Below the pieces are notes generated by a model. That model was given only the letters and a program-made list of their open reading frames with translations. It had not been told where the DNA came from and made no database searches. Made by a program: the position numbers and the translations under genes. 64,000 nucleotides of DNA from Paenibacillus lactis (lineage in GTDB: Bacteria > Bacillota > Bacilli > Paenibacillales > Paenibacillaceae), in NCBI RefSeq assembly GCF_017873605.1, contig NZ_JAGGKI010000013.1, positions 1 to 64,000 of the forward strand, given 5' to 3'. Below are positions 34,803 to 44,611 of the stretch, in pieces. Numbering within the stretch: the stretch's first letter is position 1; every line of letters begins with the position of its first letter.

Positions 34803-36083
34803 TTGGGCATCTATTTTAAAAAGGATATCCTGCTGTTCTGGAGAGACCGTAAAGAAGTGCTGGTCGCATTGCTTTTGCCCATTGCATTGACGCTAATCCT
34901 TGGGTTTGCGTTGCCGGGCTGGGTGAATAACTCCAATCCGTCATTGGAAATGAAGGTGGCGCTCGTGAACCAGAACCGCCATACGGAAGGGGTAGCCCGT
35001 TTTCACGAGCAGCTGAAGGGAAGCTTGTTGTCTCCAGATGAACAGGATGGGCTTGTAGAGGAGACTGCAATGCTTGATCTTGATCCGGAAGCAATGCTGA
35101 TGGGAATGTTTCGAAGCGAGGATGTCAGCAGGTATATAGAAGTATTGCAACTGGATCACGAAACAGCGTACACGAAATTGAAAGCGGGGGAAGTAACCGC
35201 CGTCATAACGATTCCAGAAACATATACATTGGATTCGTTAAACAAGCTGTTGCTGAACGAAGGGGATGGAGCTGCGCTTCTTCTGACTGCTGAGGAGGAC
35301 ACCACCAAGGTTAGCGTCCTTCAAAATATGCTAAACGGTTTACTAAGCACAGTCAATTATCAAGCGGCCTTGAGCCATGCCGCCGGTAGCGGGTCAGACG
35401 GTAGTACGTGGTCCGCTCCCCGAACACCCGTCGGCGGACTCGAACGGATCGAAGGTGTCAGGATGATTACATCTTTTCAATATTTTGCGTTTGCGATCAC
35501 CATTTTTGTCACGCTGTCCATCTCAATTACAATGGCTTCGAAATCGATCACAGAGAAGAGGGAGAAGGTGTTTACTCGTCTTCTGTACTCCGGGGCACGG
35601 CCAATGCAGTTTCAACTCGGAAAGATGGCATCTACTTTTTGCATCGCCTTGCTTCAAATGTTGGTCGTGATCCTGCTCTCGCATGTCTTGTTTCAATTGT
35701 TTCCCGGAAGGCCGCTGTCCTTCTGGCTGGGGTTAGGGATATTCATGGTTTTGCTCTGTGCAGTGGTGGCTGCATTCGCCGGTTTGTTTACCGCGATGGT
35801 TTTTCGCATGAAGGATGGGGATGTGGCTGTAGGGATTTCATTTATCGCGTTGATCCTCCTTGGCGTTATTGGAGGGAGCATGGTACCGATGTATATTTTA
35901 CCGGATTGGCTGATGGAAGTTGGCCGGCTGACTCCAAACGGGCTTGCGCTAACCTCCCTGATTCAATGGATTCAGGGTACACCGCTTCAGGAGCTGTGGC
36001 TTCCGATGCTGTCTTTAGGCATATATACGGTGATAATCATGGCTGCTGGTTTATGGATGTTTCCTAAAAAGGGGGGGATCTGA
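34803..36083 (+). CDS. ABC-2 type permease (LnrM-like)
   Basis: 426 aa. One N-terminal membrane helix (VLVALLLPIALTLILGFAL), a large extracytoplasmic domain of about 200 residues, then five helices from FQYFAFAITIFVTLSISI onward. This is the ABC2_membrane_3 layout. TTG start with GGGGAGG upstream. Its stop overlaps the next permease start (TGATG), so the two are probably produced as a heterodimer. Confidence 0.88.
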   Translation: MGIYFKKDILLFWRDRKEVLVALLLPIALTLILGFALPGWVNNSNPSLEMKVALVNQNRHTEGVARFHEQLKGSLLSPDEQDGLVEETAMLDLDPEAMLMGMFRSEDVSRYIEVLQLDHETAYTKLKAGEVTAVITIPETYTLDSLNKLLLNEGDGAALLLTAEEDTTKVSVLQNMLNGLLSTVNYQAALSHAAGSGSDGSTWSAPRTPVGGLERIEGVRMITSFQYFAFAITIFVTLSISITMASKSITEKREKVFTRLLYSGARPMQFQLGKMASTFCIALLQMLVVILLSHVLFQLFPGRPLSFWLGLGIFMVLLCAVVAAFAGLFTAMVFRMKDGDVAVGISFIALILLGVIGGSMVPMYILPDWLMEVGRLTPNGLALTSLIQWIQGTPLQELWLPMLSLGIYTVIIMAAGLWMFPKKGGI

Positions 36084-37186
36084 TGGTTTCCATTCTTTTA
36101 TCGCATTGGATGAGAGAACGAAGAAATCCCTTTCTGCTGCTTTTGTTCATCGGAATTAGCATCATCGCGACCCTGATGTTCGGCGGGGGCATGACGCAGA
36201 AGATGAAAATTGACGTGTTCAGCGAGACCGGGGAGTTGAAGGAGAGTGAGAAGGAATGGCTCCTTCTGTTAAACAAGGGCGATACGTTCAAGTTTAGGGC
36301 TCAAGACGAGCAATCTGCGAGAACGAAGGTGAGGGAGGGACGCGCCGATCTGGCCGTCAAGCTGACGGGGGACGATTATCGGATAATCGCCGTAAAGGAA
36401 AGTCCCAATGCTCAACTCGCCGAGCAGCATATTCGCACCGTGTTCGAGCGGGAGCTCGAGCTGCGGGCCGTATCGGCCGCTGCAGGGGATGAAAAGGGAT
36501 TTCGCAGTCGGATAGACACCTACCTGGAAGAACCGCCGTTAACGCTTCAGGTCAAGGGAACAGACGGTGAGGAACTGCTTCGTTACGACATGGGCCTGCA
36601 GCTGATGTTTGGGTTCTCTTTGTTCCTCGTGATGCTGACGATCGGATTCAAAGTTAACACGATCACGAAGGACAAAATCACTGGCATATGGAGCAGACTC
36701 ATCCTGTCACCTGTTCGGAAATCGGAGATTTACTTTGGGCATTTGTTATACAGCACAATGATTGGCATCGTGCAAATCACAGTCGTATTTCTGATCTTTC
36801 GCTACGCCTTCAACTTCGGTTTGGGCCATCGATACGGATTATTGCTTCTGGTCATTGCCCTGTACTCCATGACCATAGTTGCGATGTGCATCCTGCTGGC
36901 GGGGATACTCCGGACACCCGAAAAATTTAACATGCTGTTTCCGTCCATCGTTCCGATTATGCCGCTCGTCAGCGGCGTATATATGCCGCCGGGAACCATT
37001 ACGAGCCCGATCCTGCTGGGGGTGGCGGAAATCTTTCCGATCACGCACGCGATGGAGGCTTTGACCGGGATTGCGATATACGACAATGGAATCGGGGAGC
37101 TGTGGCTGCCGCTGTCCAAGCTTATTCTGATCGCAGTTTTATGTATGGGCATCGGAATCAATCTGATGGAACGGCGTCATGTATGA
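36083..37186 (+). CDS. ABC-2 type permease (LnrN-like)
   Basis: 367 aa with the same layout as its neighbour: an N-terminal helix (PFLLLLFIGISIIATLMF), an extracytoplasmic domain, then six C-terminal segments beginning LMFGFSLFLVMLTIGFKV. A VPIMPLVSGVYMPPG segment precedes the last helices, as in ABC-2 exporters. It completes the five-gene sensing and export locus, which ends at the hairpin at 37308-37353. Confidence 0.88.
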   Translation: MVSILLSHWMRERRNPFLLLLFIGISIIATLMFGGGMTQKMKIDVFSETGELKESEKEWLLLLNKGDTFKFRAQDEQSARTKVREGRADLAVKLTGDDYRIIAVKESPNAQLAEQHIRTVFERELELRAVSAAAGDEKGFRSRIDTYLEEPPLTLQVKGTDGEELLRYDMGLQLMFGFSLFLVMLTIGFKVNTITKDKITGIWSRLILSPVRKSEIYFGHLLYSTMIGIVQITVVFLIFRYAFNFGLGHRYGLLLLVIALYSMTIVAMCILLAGILRTPEKFNMLFPSIVPIMPLVSGVYMPPGTITSPILLGVAEIFPITHAMEALTGIAIYDNGIGELWLPLSKLILIAVLCMGIGINLMERRHV

Positions 37187-37307
37187 CAACACTTCTCCTA
37201 ACAAATCATGTTGAGTGAAATATCTCTCAATTGCATGTATCGCCATGTTATGATCACATTATTCAATATCATAGGATCCATGCAGCGGGATAATGGCGAT
37301 TCGACCT

Positions 37308-37353
37308 AAAAAAAGGGCAGCCGGAAGGCATCTACTCCGGTTGCCCTTATTTG
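37308..37353. terminator. Bidirectional terminator
   Basis: AAGGGCAGCCGGA pairs with TCCGGTTGCCCTT. A run of seven A on the left and TTATTTG on the right serve the convergent genes. Confidence 0.85.
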
Positions 37354-37375
37354 TTCCGTCAATCGGATGCTCCGG

Positions 37376-38821
37376 CTATGCCAACCCGCGGATCATGCGG
37401 GAAAGACGCTGGAGCCCATCGCGCAGCTCCTCCATGGATGCATAGGCATAGGAAAGCCTGAGGTGCTGCCGGTCGTTCCGGTCGTAGATCATGCCGGGGT
37501 TAAGCAGTATGCCCTCCGCCAGGGCATGATCGAACAGGGACCGAATCGAGAGGGCCCGTTTGAAACGGAGCCATATGTAAAATCCGCCCTGAGGGCAGCT
37601 CCAATCCGCAAGCTCGCGATAATCCTCCTCCAATAAACGAAGGGTATAATCTCTGCGAAGCTTCAATACTCTGCGAATCCGTGTCAAATGCTCCTCATAC
37701 AGCCCTTCTGACAGCCACTGCGCTACAGCATGCTGTGACAAGGCGCTCGAGCCGTAATCGGTCTGCATTTTAATGTCCGCCAGACGGTCAATGACCGGTT
37801 CCGGTCCGACAATCCAGCCGATGCGAAGGCCGGGACCTAGTGTCTTGGACATGCTTCCCAAGTAGAGCACAAGACCTTGCTGATCCCTTGCTTTTAACGG
37901 AAGCGGCGCCGGCTGCTCCAACCAGAGATCACCGTAAACATCATCTTCGATGACAGGAAGCCGTTCCCGGGAGCATAAATTCAGCAGCTCCTGCCGTCTT
38001 GCGGATGACATATGCGAGCCGGTCGGATTGTGGAAGGAGGGGATGGTATAAAGCAGTGAAGCGTTATGCTGCCGTTTCAATCGGCTGATCGACTCTGTCC
38101 GCAGCCCTTCCTCGTCCATGGGAAGCCCATGCATATGCACGCCTGCCGATTGGAATACATGAATGGAATTTAGATAGGACGGATTTTCAACGAATATGGT
38201 GGAGCCGCGGTGCAGCAGGCCTAATGAGATGAGCTGAAGCGCTTGGAGACCGCCGGATACGATCAAAATAGATGCGGGCGATGCGATAATCGCTTTGCTG
38301 CGCAAATAACGGCTGACGGCTTCTCGTAACGCCAGGCTGCCTTTCGGCTCGGAATAGCCTAGTGAAAAGGCTGCGGCATGGCTCCGGTTAAGCTTATCCA
38401 GCATCTCGCCGGCAGGCAGCAGTTCCGAAGAAAGCTCGCCCGTCCCGAGGCGAACGATGCCGGGATCGGCCTCTGCCTTATTGATGGCCTGAATCATCCG
38501 AATATTAGGCTGATAGAAGCCCGAGCTCACATATCGGTTCCAATCAGGCGAAGGTGCGGAAGACAGCAGATTCCAGGTGTTGTTGGCAACGACGGTTCCC
38601 CTGCCGGTCATGGCTTCAATCAAGCCGTCGGCAGCAAGCTCGCCCAGCGCATACACCACCGTGCTCCGGTTCACCCCGAACCGCTCGGCCAGCTCCCGCT
38701 GCGGTGGAATCCGGGTGCCGACAGGCCACTCCCCGTTCATAATCTTCTCTTTGATACGGTCATAAATTTGCTGATGAAGCGGTATGCCTGCTGACTTGTT
38801 CAAGCTCCATTCTTCTGACAC
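37376..38821 (-). CDS. MocR-type GntR/aminotransferase transcription regulator
   Basis: 481 aa. An N-terminal GntR winged helix (GIPLHQQIYDRIKEKIMNGEWPVGTRIPPQRELAERFGVNRSTV) is joined to a fold-type I aminotransferase domain. PLP contacts are suggested by SGGLQALQLI, NPTGSHMS, EDDVYGDL and the Lys of LGSMSKTLGPGLRIGW. Members use PLP as effector cofactor and usually control a divergent gene. Here that is a LysE exporter with a strong inverted repeat between. The GTG at 38821 fits family length; the frame is open to 38911. The amino acid sensed is unknown. Confidence 0.9.
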   Translation of the reverse strand: MSEEWSLNKSAGIPLHQQIYDRIKEKIMNGEWPVGTRIPPQRELAERFGVNRSTVVYALGELAADGLIEAMTGRGTVVANNTWNLLSSAPSPDWNRYVSSGFYQPNIRMIQAINKAEADPGIVRLGTGELSSELLPAGEMLDKLNRSHAAAFSLGYSEPKGSLALREAVSRYLRSKAIIASPASILIVSGGLQALQLISLGLLHRGSTIFVENPSYLNSIHVFQSAGVHMHGLPMDEEGLRTESISRLKRQHNASLLYTIPSFHNPTGSHMSSARRQELLNLCSRERLPVIEDDVYGDLWLEQPAPLPLKARDQQGLVLYLGSMSKTLGPGLRIGWIVGPEPVIDRLADIKMQTDYGSSALSQHAVAQWLSEGLYEEHLTRIRRVLKLRRDYTLRLLEEDYRELADWSCPQGGFYIWLRFKRALSIRSLFDHALAEGILLNPGMIYDRNDRQHLRLSYAYASMEELRDGLQRLSRMIRGLA

Positions 38822-38863
38822 AGTTACCCCAGCTTTCCGTATGGTGATTCCACTATTATATCG

Positions 38864-38891
38864 AATTGGTTGGGTGAAATGCCAACCAATT
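38864..38891. promoter_or_regulatory. Operator-like inverted repeat between MocR gene and lysE
   Basis: AATTGGTTGG (38864-38873) and CCAACCAATT (38882-38891) are perfect 10-bp arms with an 8-bp spacer. It lies 43 bp from the MocR start and 70 bp from the exporter start. It is the natural site for the GntR-type dimer. Confidence 0.7.
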
Positions 38892-38961
38892 GGACGGAGA
38901 CACCAGGGCAACCTTCCCCTACAATGAGGTAAAAATGGAGCTGGAGGCGTAATGAAATAAA

Positions 38962-39582
38962 ATGGCCGGCGTTATTGTTCATGGATTTATATTGGCATTG
39001 GGTCTGATTCTGCCCTTGGGGGTGCAAAATGTGTTTGTATTTAATCAGGGGGCGGTCCAACCGCGACTTATTAGGGCGCTGCCTGTGATTATCACCGCAG
39101 CGCTGTGTGATACGCTGCTCATTACATTGGCCGTTATGGGAGTATCGGTGGTCGTTCTACAATACGATTGGCTGCGCATGACCATGATCACGCTCGGGAT
39201 CGGGTTTCTAATCTACATGGGGCAAGCGACATGGAAGAGCAAGCCCCGGAAGCAGGAGGAAGGCAGTCCCCGTTCGTTAACCCCCAAGAAGCAGATTGCC
39301 TTCGCGATGTCCGTATCGCTGCTGAATCCGCATGCACTGCTTGATACGGTCGGTGTTATCGGCACCAGCTCTCTTCAGTATGCAGGAGTGCAGAAAGCGG
39401 TTTTTGCTGCAGTGTGCATCGGGGTATCCTGGTTGTGGTTTATAGCCCTTGGAATCGCCGGGAAGGCTGTGGGAAGCATGGACACCTCGGGCCGACTGCT
39501 TACGGTGATCAACCGGATTTCGGCGGTAATCATGTGGGGGACGGCTGCTTACCTTGCCTTTGGGTTGATTGCGGGTTCTTAA
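38962..39582 (+). CDS. LysE/ArgO family amino acid exporter
   Basis: 206 aa with six membrane segments. Family blocks are GFILALGLILPLGVQNVFVFNQG, ALCDTLLITLAVMG, GIGFLIYMG and MSVSLLNPHALLDTVGVIG. ArgO and LysE export basic amino acids. GGAGG lies 14 nt before the ATG, so translation may be weak. A tiny ATG-Lys-stop sits between site and start. It is probably controlled by the divergent MocR protein. Confidence 0.9.
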   Translation: MAGVIVHGFILALGLILPLGVQNVFVFNQGAVQPRLIRALPVIITAALCDTLLITLAVMGVSVVVLQYDWLRMTMITLGIGFLIYMGQATWKSKPRKQEEGSPRSLTPKKQIAFAMSVSLLNPHALLDTVGVIGTSSLQYAGVQKAVFAAVCIGVSWLWFIALGIAGKAVGSMDTSGRLLTVINRISAVIMWGTAAYLAFGLIAGS

Positions 39583-39821
39583 GCTGCAGTAAAGTCACAC
39601 GGACCCGCAAAAGTGAATGGGGATCGATCACACCTTTGTAGGGAAGTTATAGCGTAACATGTCTCCTGGGGACTTCTAAACGGAGACAGATACTCGAATC
39701 GCTTCTGTTCTCCCTGAAGTGACTTAACGGAATGGACTAAGGATATCCGGGCAGGGCCCACATAAGCCAGCTTAATGGAATACGTTCACAAGCTAGGGCT
39801 CTTGTACGCTAAGGCGGCGCG

Positions 39822-39852
39822 AAAAAATCCCCATGCCTATGCATGGGGATGC
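39822..39852 (-). terminator. Terminator of the ABC exporter operon
   Basis: On the minus strand GCATCCCCATGC pairs with GCATGGGGAT, followed by six T. The rest of 39583-39821 shows nothing recognisable. Confidence 0.85.
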
Positions 39853-39858
39853 CTCGCG

Positions 39859-41748
39859 TTACCCGGGAAGCTTGAATTGGCTGTTGTACAGATCGTAGTA
39901 GAAGCCGCGCTTTGCGAGCAGCTGCTCGTGCGATCCGCGCTCCGCAATGCCGCCCTGGTGCATGACGAGAATTTCGTCCGCTTCGCGGATCGTGCTGAGA
40001 CGGTGCGCAATGACAAAGCTGGTTCGACCCTGCATCAGCGTGCGCATCGCGGACTGGATATGCATCTCGGTCCGCGTATCGATGCTGCTGGTCGCTTCGT
40101 CCAGGATCAGAATGACCGGATCGGCGAGCACAGCTCTTGCAATGGTCAGGAGCTGCCGTTGCCCTTGGCTCAGGTTGCTCCCGCCGGATACCAGCATCGT
40201 GTCATAGCCCTCCGGCAGCTTCATGATAAAATCATGGGCGTTCGCCAGCTTGGCCGCAACCTCGATCTCTTCATCCGTTGCATCGGTTCGACCGTAGCGG
40301 ATGTTCTCCCTGATGGAAGCGGAGAAGACATAGGCTTCTTGCAGCACGATGCCCAGCTTGCGGCGGAGGCTGTCTTTATCGAGCAGTCGGATATCCATGC
40401 CATCCAGCGTAATGCTGCCCGAATCAATCTCGTAGAAACGGGTGAGCAGGTTGATGATGGTTGTTTTGCCCGCGCCTGTCGGGCCAACCAGTGCGATGGT
40501 TTGTCCTGGGCTGGCTGTTAGCGACACATCGTTCAGAACCGTCACATCTTCCTTATAGCTGAAGGATACCCGATCAAATACTACCTCGCCACGTAGGCGG
40601 CCGGCGTCCTGCATTGGTTCTTCATTCTCGTACTCGGATTCCGTATCCATGATTTCAAATACGCGCTCGGCTCCTGCGACGGCTGACTGCACGAGGTTGA
40701 ACTGATTCGCCAGATCGTTCAGCGGACGCTGGAACTGCTTGGAATAATTCAGGAAAGCTACGACGATTCCAACGGTGGTCCAATCCTGGAAGGCCATGTA
40801 ACCCCCAACCGCAGCGATCAAAGCGAAGCTGACGTTGTTCAGCACGTTCATAACGGGACCGACGGTGCCGGCATAGATCTGTGCCTGGATGCTCGCTTCG
40901 GTCAGCTTTTTGTTATACGCGTCAAACTGCTCCCCTGCATGCCGCTCTCTCCGGTAGATCTGGACCACCTTCTGCCCGGAGACGGTCTCTTCAATAAACC
41001 CGTTAAGCTCACCCAAATTTGCCTGCTGCTTGGAGAAATACTTGCGGGTACGTCCGGCTACCGTCTTCGTGAACAGCATCACCAGTGGTATGGTTACCAT
41101 GCTGAGCAGAGTCAGCCATAGGTTTAAGTAAAGCATAATGCCAAGCGAGCCGATGAGAGACAGGATGCTGGCGATCAGCTGCGTTACGCTTTGGTTCAGC
41201 GTCCCGGAGACGTTCTCGATATCGTTTGTTGTGCGGCTCATCAGTTCTCCGTGCGTCTTGCTGTCAAAAAAACGAAGAGGGAGGAGCTGCAGCCTAGCAA
41301 AAATATCCCGGCGCATGTCCTGAATGGACAATTGGGAAACCTTCACCATCACATGCTGCTGCAGCCAGGCAAAGAGGGCTGTCCCTGCATACACGGACAA
41401 TAGAACCGCACATAAACCGGCAAGCCCCTTATAATCCCCCGGGATAATGTAGTCATCCACAGCGCTCCCGAGCAAGTATGGAGCGATGAGGGAGAGCACC
41501 GTACTGACCAGGGTGAACAGGAATACGGCTGCCATTCCTGCCCTGTAAGGCCGTATATAGCTCCAAATCCGGCGAATGGTGCCGAATGTATTCTTGGGCT
41601 TGCTTTTTGCTACGGTCATGCCATGCGTCGGTCTTCCGCCCCGCATGCTAAGATCCGGGGCATGATCCGAACGCTGCGTTCTTTCCTGTTCCGATCCACC
41701 CTGTTCCGATCCATCCTGAGCCGATCTTTCCTGATCCGTTCTAGCCAT
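39859..41748 (-). CDS. ABC exporter half-transporter, canonical-ATPase partner (YfiC-like)
   Basis: 629 aa. A hydrophilic N-terminal stretch of about 60 residues rich in Glu, Gln, Ser and Arg precedes six membrane helices and a C-terminal ATPase. Walker A is GPTGAGKTT, the signature is LSQGQRQ (degenerate from LSGGQ), Walker B is ILILDEATSSID, and the H-loop His is in IAHRLSTI. The start at 41748 follows AAGGAGG and overlaps the preceding gene by 8 bp. With its neighbour it forms a heterodimeric type-1 exporter. Likely substrates are drugs or lipids; not determined. Confidence 0.92.
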   Translation of the reverse strand: MARTDQERSAQDGSEQGGSEQERTQRSDHAPDLSMRGGRPTHGMTVAKSKPKNTFGTIRRIWSYIRPYRAGMAAVFLFTLVSTVLSLIAPYLLGSAVDDYIIPGDYKGLAGLCAVLLSVYAGTALFAWLQQHVMVKVSQLSIQDMRRDIFARLQLLPLRFFDSKTHGELMSRTTNDIENVSGTLNQSVTQLIASILSLIGSLGIMLYLNLWLTLLSMVTIPLVMLFTKTVAGRTRKYFSKQQANLGELNGFIEETVSGQKVVQIYRRERHAGEQFDAYNKKLTEASIQAQIYAGTVGPVMNVLNNVSFALIAAVGGYMAFQDWTTVGIVVAFLNYSKQFQRPLNDLANQFNLVQSAVAGAERVFEIMDTESEYENEEPMQDAGRLRGEVVFDRVSFSYKEDVTVLNDVSLTASPGQTIALVGPTGAGKTTIINLLTRFYEIDSGSITLDGMDIRLLDKDSLRRKLGIVLQEAYVFSASIRENIRYGRTDATDEEIEVAAKLANAHDFIMKLPEGYDTMLVSGGSNLSQGQRQLLTIARAVLADPVILILDEATSSIDTRTEMHIQSAMRTLMQGRTSFVIAHRLSTIREADEILVMHQGGIAERGSHEQLLAKRGFYYDLYNSQFKLPG

Positions 41749-43477
41749 GGGCGGACACCTCCTTGCCGTATTGGGATTGGTAAATATCCCGATACAGCTC
41801 GCAGGAAGCGAGAAGCTCGGTGTGCGTGCCTTCCGCCACGATTCTTCCGTCATCCATGACCAGGATTTTGTCCGCGTCGATTACGGACGAGACCCGCTGC
41901 GCGATCATAAAGCAAGTCCGGCCTGACATGAGCCGGGACAATTCCTGCTGCAATCTGGATTCGGTGCTCATATCGAGCGCGCTTGTGCTATCATCGAGAA
42001 TTAAAATGGACGGCCTTACAAGCAAAGCCCGGGCAATCGAAATCCGCTGTTTCTGCCCGCCAGACAGATTGACGCCCCGTTGTCCGAGTACCGTATCGTA
42101 ACCATCCGGCATGGCGGCGATAAAATCATGCGCTTGGGCTGCTTTTGCCGCAGCAACAACCTCCTCGTCGGATGCATCCGGTTTGCCGTAACGGATGTTA
42201 TCACGGATCGTGCCGGTAAAGAGAATGGTCTCTTGCAGAACGATGCCGATCCGCTCGCGCAGCGCAGCCAAATCGTATTCCCGCACATCCACGCCGTCGA
42301 TCCGCACGCTTCCGGCCGATACGTCGTACAGACGAGGAAGCAAGGCAACCAAAGAGCTCTTGCCTGATCCGGTTGCACCCATGATGGCGATTTTCTGTCC
42401 GGGCTGTGCCCTGAACTGGATATCTTGCAGAACAGGCTTTCCGCTGTCAGCTCGATAAGCGAATGAAACCTGGTCAAATACCACCTCGCCATGAGGCTCC
42501 ACCTGTTTAACCGGAGCGGATGGGGAGACAATATCAGGCTGGGTGTTCATTACTTCCTGGATCCGGTCGGCCGAGACCTTGGCGGTAGATATCCTCACCA
42601 GCATCATGGCGACGGATGAGACGGCAAACAGCACCTGGGTGACGTAATTGATGAATGCGACAAGGCTGCCGACTTCAAAGCTGCCATCGATGGCATTTTT
42701 TCCGCCAAACCATAAGACGGCAACGATGCTGACATTCAAAATCATCGTCAGGATCGGCATATTCAGCGCCACAAGGCGCTGGGTTTTGACGGAAGCATCC
42801 GTGAAATCCGCGTTTGCCTCGTGAAATCTCCGCTTCTCGTATCCGGCCCTGACAAAGGCCTTGGATACGCGGATGCCTGCAAAGTTCTCTTTAAGTACCG
42901 TATTTACCTTGTCGAGTTTGTTCTGAACCTTGGAAAACAGCGGCAAGGTTGCCCGGATCAGCAGAAACATGACAATGAACAGCAGCGGTACGGCAAGAGC
43001 CAGGATGCCTGCAAGCTTGGGGCTGATGATTACCGCCATGATCATGCTGCCAATGGCCAGCAGCGGGGAGCGTACGAAAATGCGGAGCAGCATTTGGACC
43101 ATTGTCTGGAGCTGCACGATATCATTTGTCAGCCGCGTAATCAGCGAACCGGTCGACAGCTCATCCAGGTTACGGAAGGAGAGGGTCTGGACTTTGCGGA
43201 ACAAATCCCGCCGCAGGTCGGCTCCGAAGCGCTGGGAAGCGATCGAGGAATAGACGGTGCATCCGAGACCGCCCAGCAGCCCGACTCCGGCACATCCTAG
43301 CATAAGCAAGCCTGTATGCAGGATGCGGGTCGTATCATTCTGCATGACTCCTTCGTCGATAATGCGCGCCATGAAAACCGGCTGAAGGAGATCCATGGCT
43401 ACCTCCAGCAGCATGAGCAGCGGTGCTAGAACAGCCGCGACCCAGTGGGGGCGCAAGTAACGGAATAATTTGAGCAA
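41741..43477 (-). CDS. ABC exporter half-transporter, degenerate-ATPase partner (YfiB-like)
   Basis: 578 aa with six membrane helices and a C-terminal ATPase. Walker A is GATGSGKSS and the signature LSGGQKQR is intact. The Walker B region reads ILILDDSTSALD, with Asp in place of the catalytic Glu, and the H-loop reads IAQRVSSV, with Gln in place of His. It therefore supplies the non-hydrolysing site of an asymmetric heterodimer with the next gene. TTG start, with AAGGTG upstream. Confidence 0.92.
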   Translation of the reverse strand: MLKLFRYLRPHWVAAVLAPLLMLLEVAMDLLQPVFMARIIDEGVMQNDTTRILHTGLLMLGCAGVGLLGGLGCTVYSSIASQRFGADLRRDLFRKVQTLSFRNLDELSTGSLITRLTNDIVQLQTMVQMLLRIFVRSPLLAIGSMIMAVIISPKLAGILALAVPLLFIVMFLLIRATLPLFSKVQNKLDKVNTVLKENFAGIRVSKAFVRAGYEKRRFHEANADFTDASVKTQRLVALNMPILTMILNVSIVAVLWFGGKNAIDGSFEVGSLVAFINYVTQVLFAVSSVAMMLVRISTAKVSADRIQEVMNTQPDIVSPSAPVKQVEPHGEVVFDQVSFAYRADSGKPVLQDIQFRAQPGQKIAIMGATGSGKSSLVALLPRLYDVSAGSVRIDGVDVREYDLAALRERIGIVLQETILFTGTIRDNIRYGKPDASDEEVVAAAKAAQAHDFIAAMPDGYDTVLGQRGVNLSGGQKQRISIARALLVRPSILILDDSTSALDMSTESRLQQELSRLMSGRTCFMIAQRVSSVIDADKILVMDDGRIVAEGTHTELLASCELYRDIYQSQYGKEVSAHG

Positions 43478-43690
43478 GAGTGCGATTCACCTTCTTTTAG
43501 TGTATGGTGTATGGTATTTGGGGTATGGTCTAGTTACCAAGTTAAGCCATTCTCTCACGGATTGTCAAAGGGATATATTTTTATCGTGGGCGACCGCTTC
43601 TTAAGAAAATCTTTAGGTTTCATCTGCTATTTTCTTAATAGTTGTCACGTAATCTGAGGGAGTTAATGACGACAGAGGGAGATGCTAAAG

Positions 43691-44611
43691 TTGAAGAAAT
43701 GGATCATGCTGTTGATCGTATTCATGCTGGCCGGCTGCGAACCGACCGAGGAACCGCACCCTACGGGGAGTGCCGGGAACGAGGGTTTGGGTCAGGGTTC
43801 CGGTGTTCATCCAGCCAAGCAGAAAAAAGATGAAAATCAGACGAATCAAAAACCGGATGCCGAGGTGCAGACCGTTCTAGTAGAAGAAGATCAAGTTCGT
43901 CGAGGTAATCTGGTCCTGGTAAACAAGGAGTTCAAGCTGGATGCCGGGGCAGTACCATCCGATATCGTTAATCTGAACGATACCCCCGAGCTCTTGCAAG
44001 GGTATGTGCTGCTGGACAACTCGATCCGGCTGTCACGACAAGTAGCCGAGCAATTCAACGGGATGATGGAAGCTGCCGCGGAGGATGGAGTTGTCCATTT
44101 CATGCTCAGCAGCGGCTATCGGGACATGGAGGAACAGGAGCAGCTGTATCGTGAAAAAGGGGCTGACTATGCGCTGCCCGCCGGCTACAGCGAGCATAAT
44201 CTCGGCCTGTCCATGGATATCGGCTCAACCCAGATGCCGATTGACCAATCGCCGGAAGGCAAATGGCTTCAGGAGCATGCCTGGAAGCATGGCTTTATTC
44301 TCAGGTATCCGAAGGATAAGACTGAAATTACGGGGATCCAATATGAACCTTGGCATTTCCGGTATGTCGGCTTGCCGCACAGTCTGATCATGGAAGAGAA
44401 GCGGTTTACGTTAGAAGAATACTTAATGTTTTTGAAGAAGGAGAAAGCGTACTCGACAACCGTCGAAGGACAGCAGTACGATATTCGCTATGTACCCGTT
44501 GCAAACGGCGGCACCGTGATTGAGCTTCCTCAGAATAGCCAATATGAGCTCTCCGGCAGCAATATGGATGGTGTTATCGTCACGGTGAAACGAAGCGGGG
44601 GTGACCGATAA
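43691..44611 (+). CDS. VanY-type D,D-carboxypeptidase lipoprotein (M15)
   Basis: 306 aa. Signal peptide with lipobox MLAGC (Cys16), a linker rich in Gly, Gln and Lys, then an M15B peptidase domain. Zinc-site motifs are SSGYRDMEEQEQLY, SEHNLGLSMDIG (His and Asp ligands) and YEPWHFRYVG (Glu base and His ligand). It would trim terminal D-Ala from peptidoglycan stems outside the membrane. I prefer TTG at 43691 over ATG at 43682, because GAGGGAG touches the latter. The stop overlaps the vanZ-like start (TAATG). Confidence 0.9.
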   Translation: MKKWIMLLIVFMLAGCEPTEEPHPTGSAGNEGLGQGSGVHPAKQKKDENQTNQKPDAEVQTVLVEEDQVRRGNLVLVNKEFKLDAGAVPSDIVNLNDTPELLQGYVLLDNSIRLSRQVAEQFNGMMEAAAEDGVVHFMLSSGYRDMEEQEQLYREKGADYALPAGYSEHNLGLSMDIGSTQMPIDQSPEGKWLQEHAWKHGFILRYPKDKTEITGIQYEPWHFRYVGLPHSLIMEEKRFTLEEYLMFLKKEKAYSTTVEGQQYDIRYVPVANGGTVIELPQNSQYELSGSNMDGVIVTVKRSGGDR

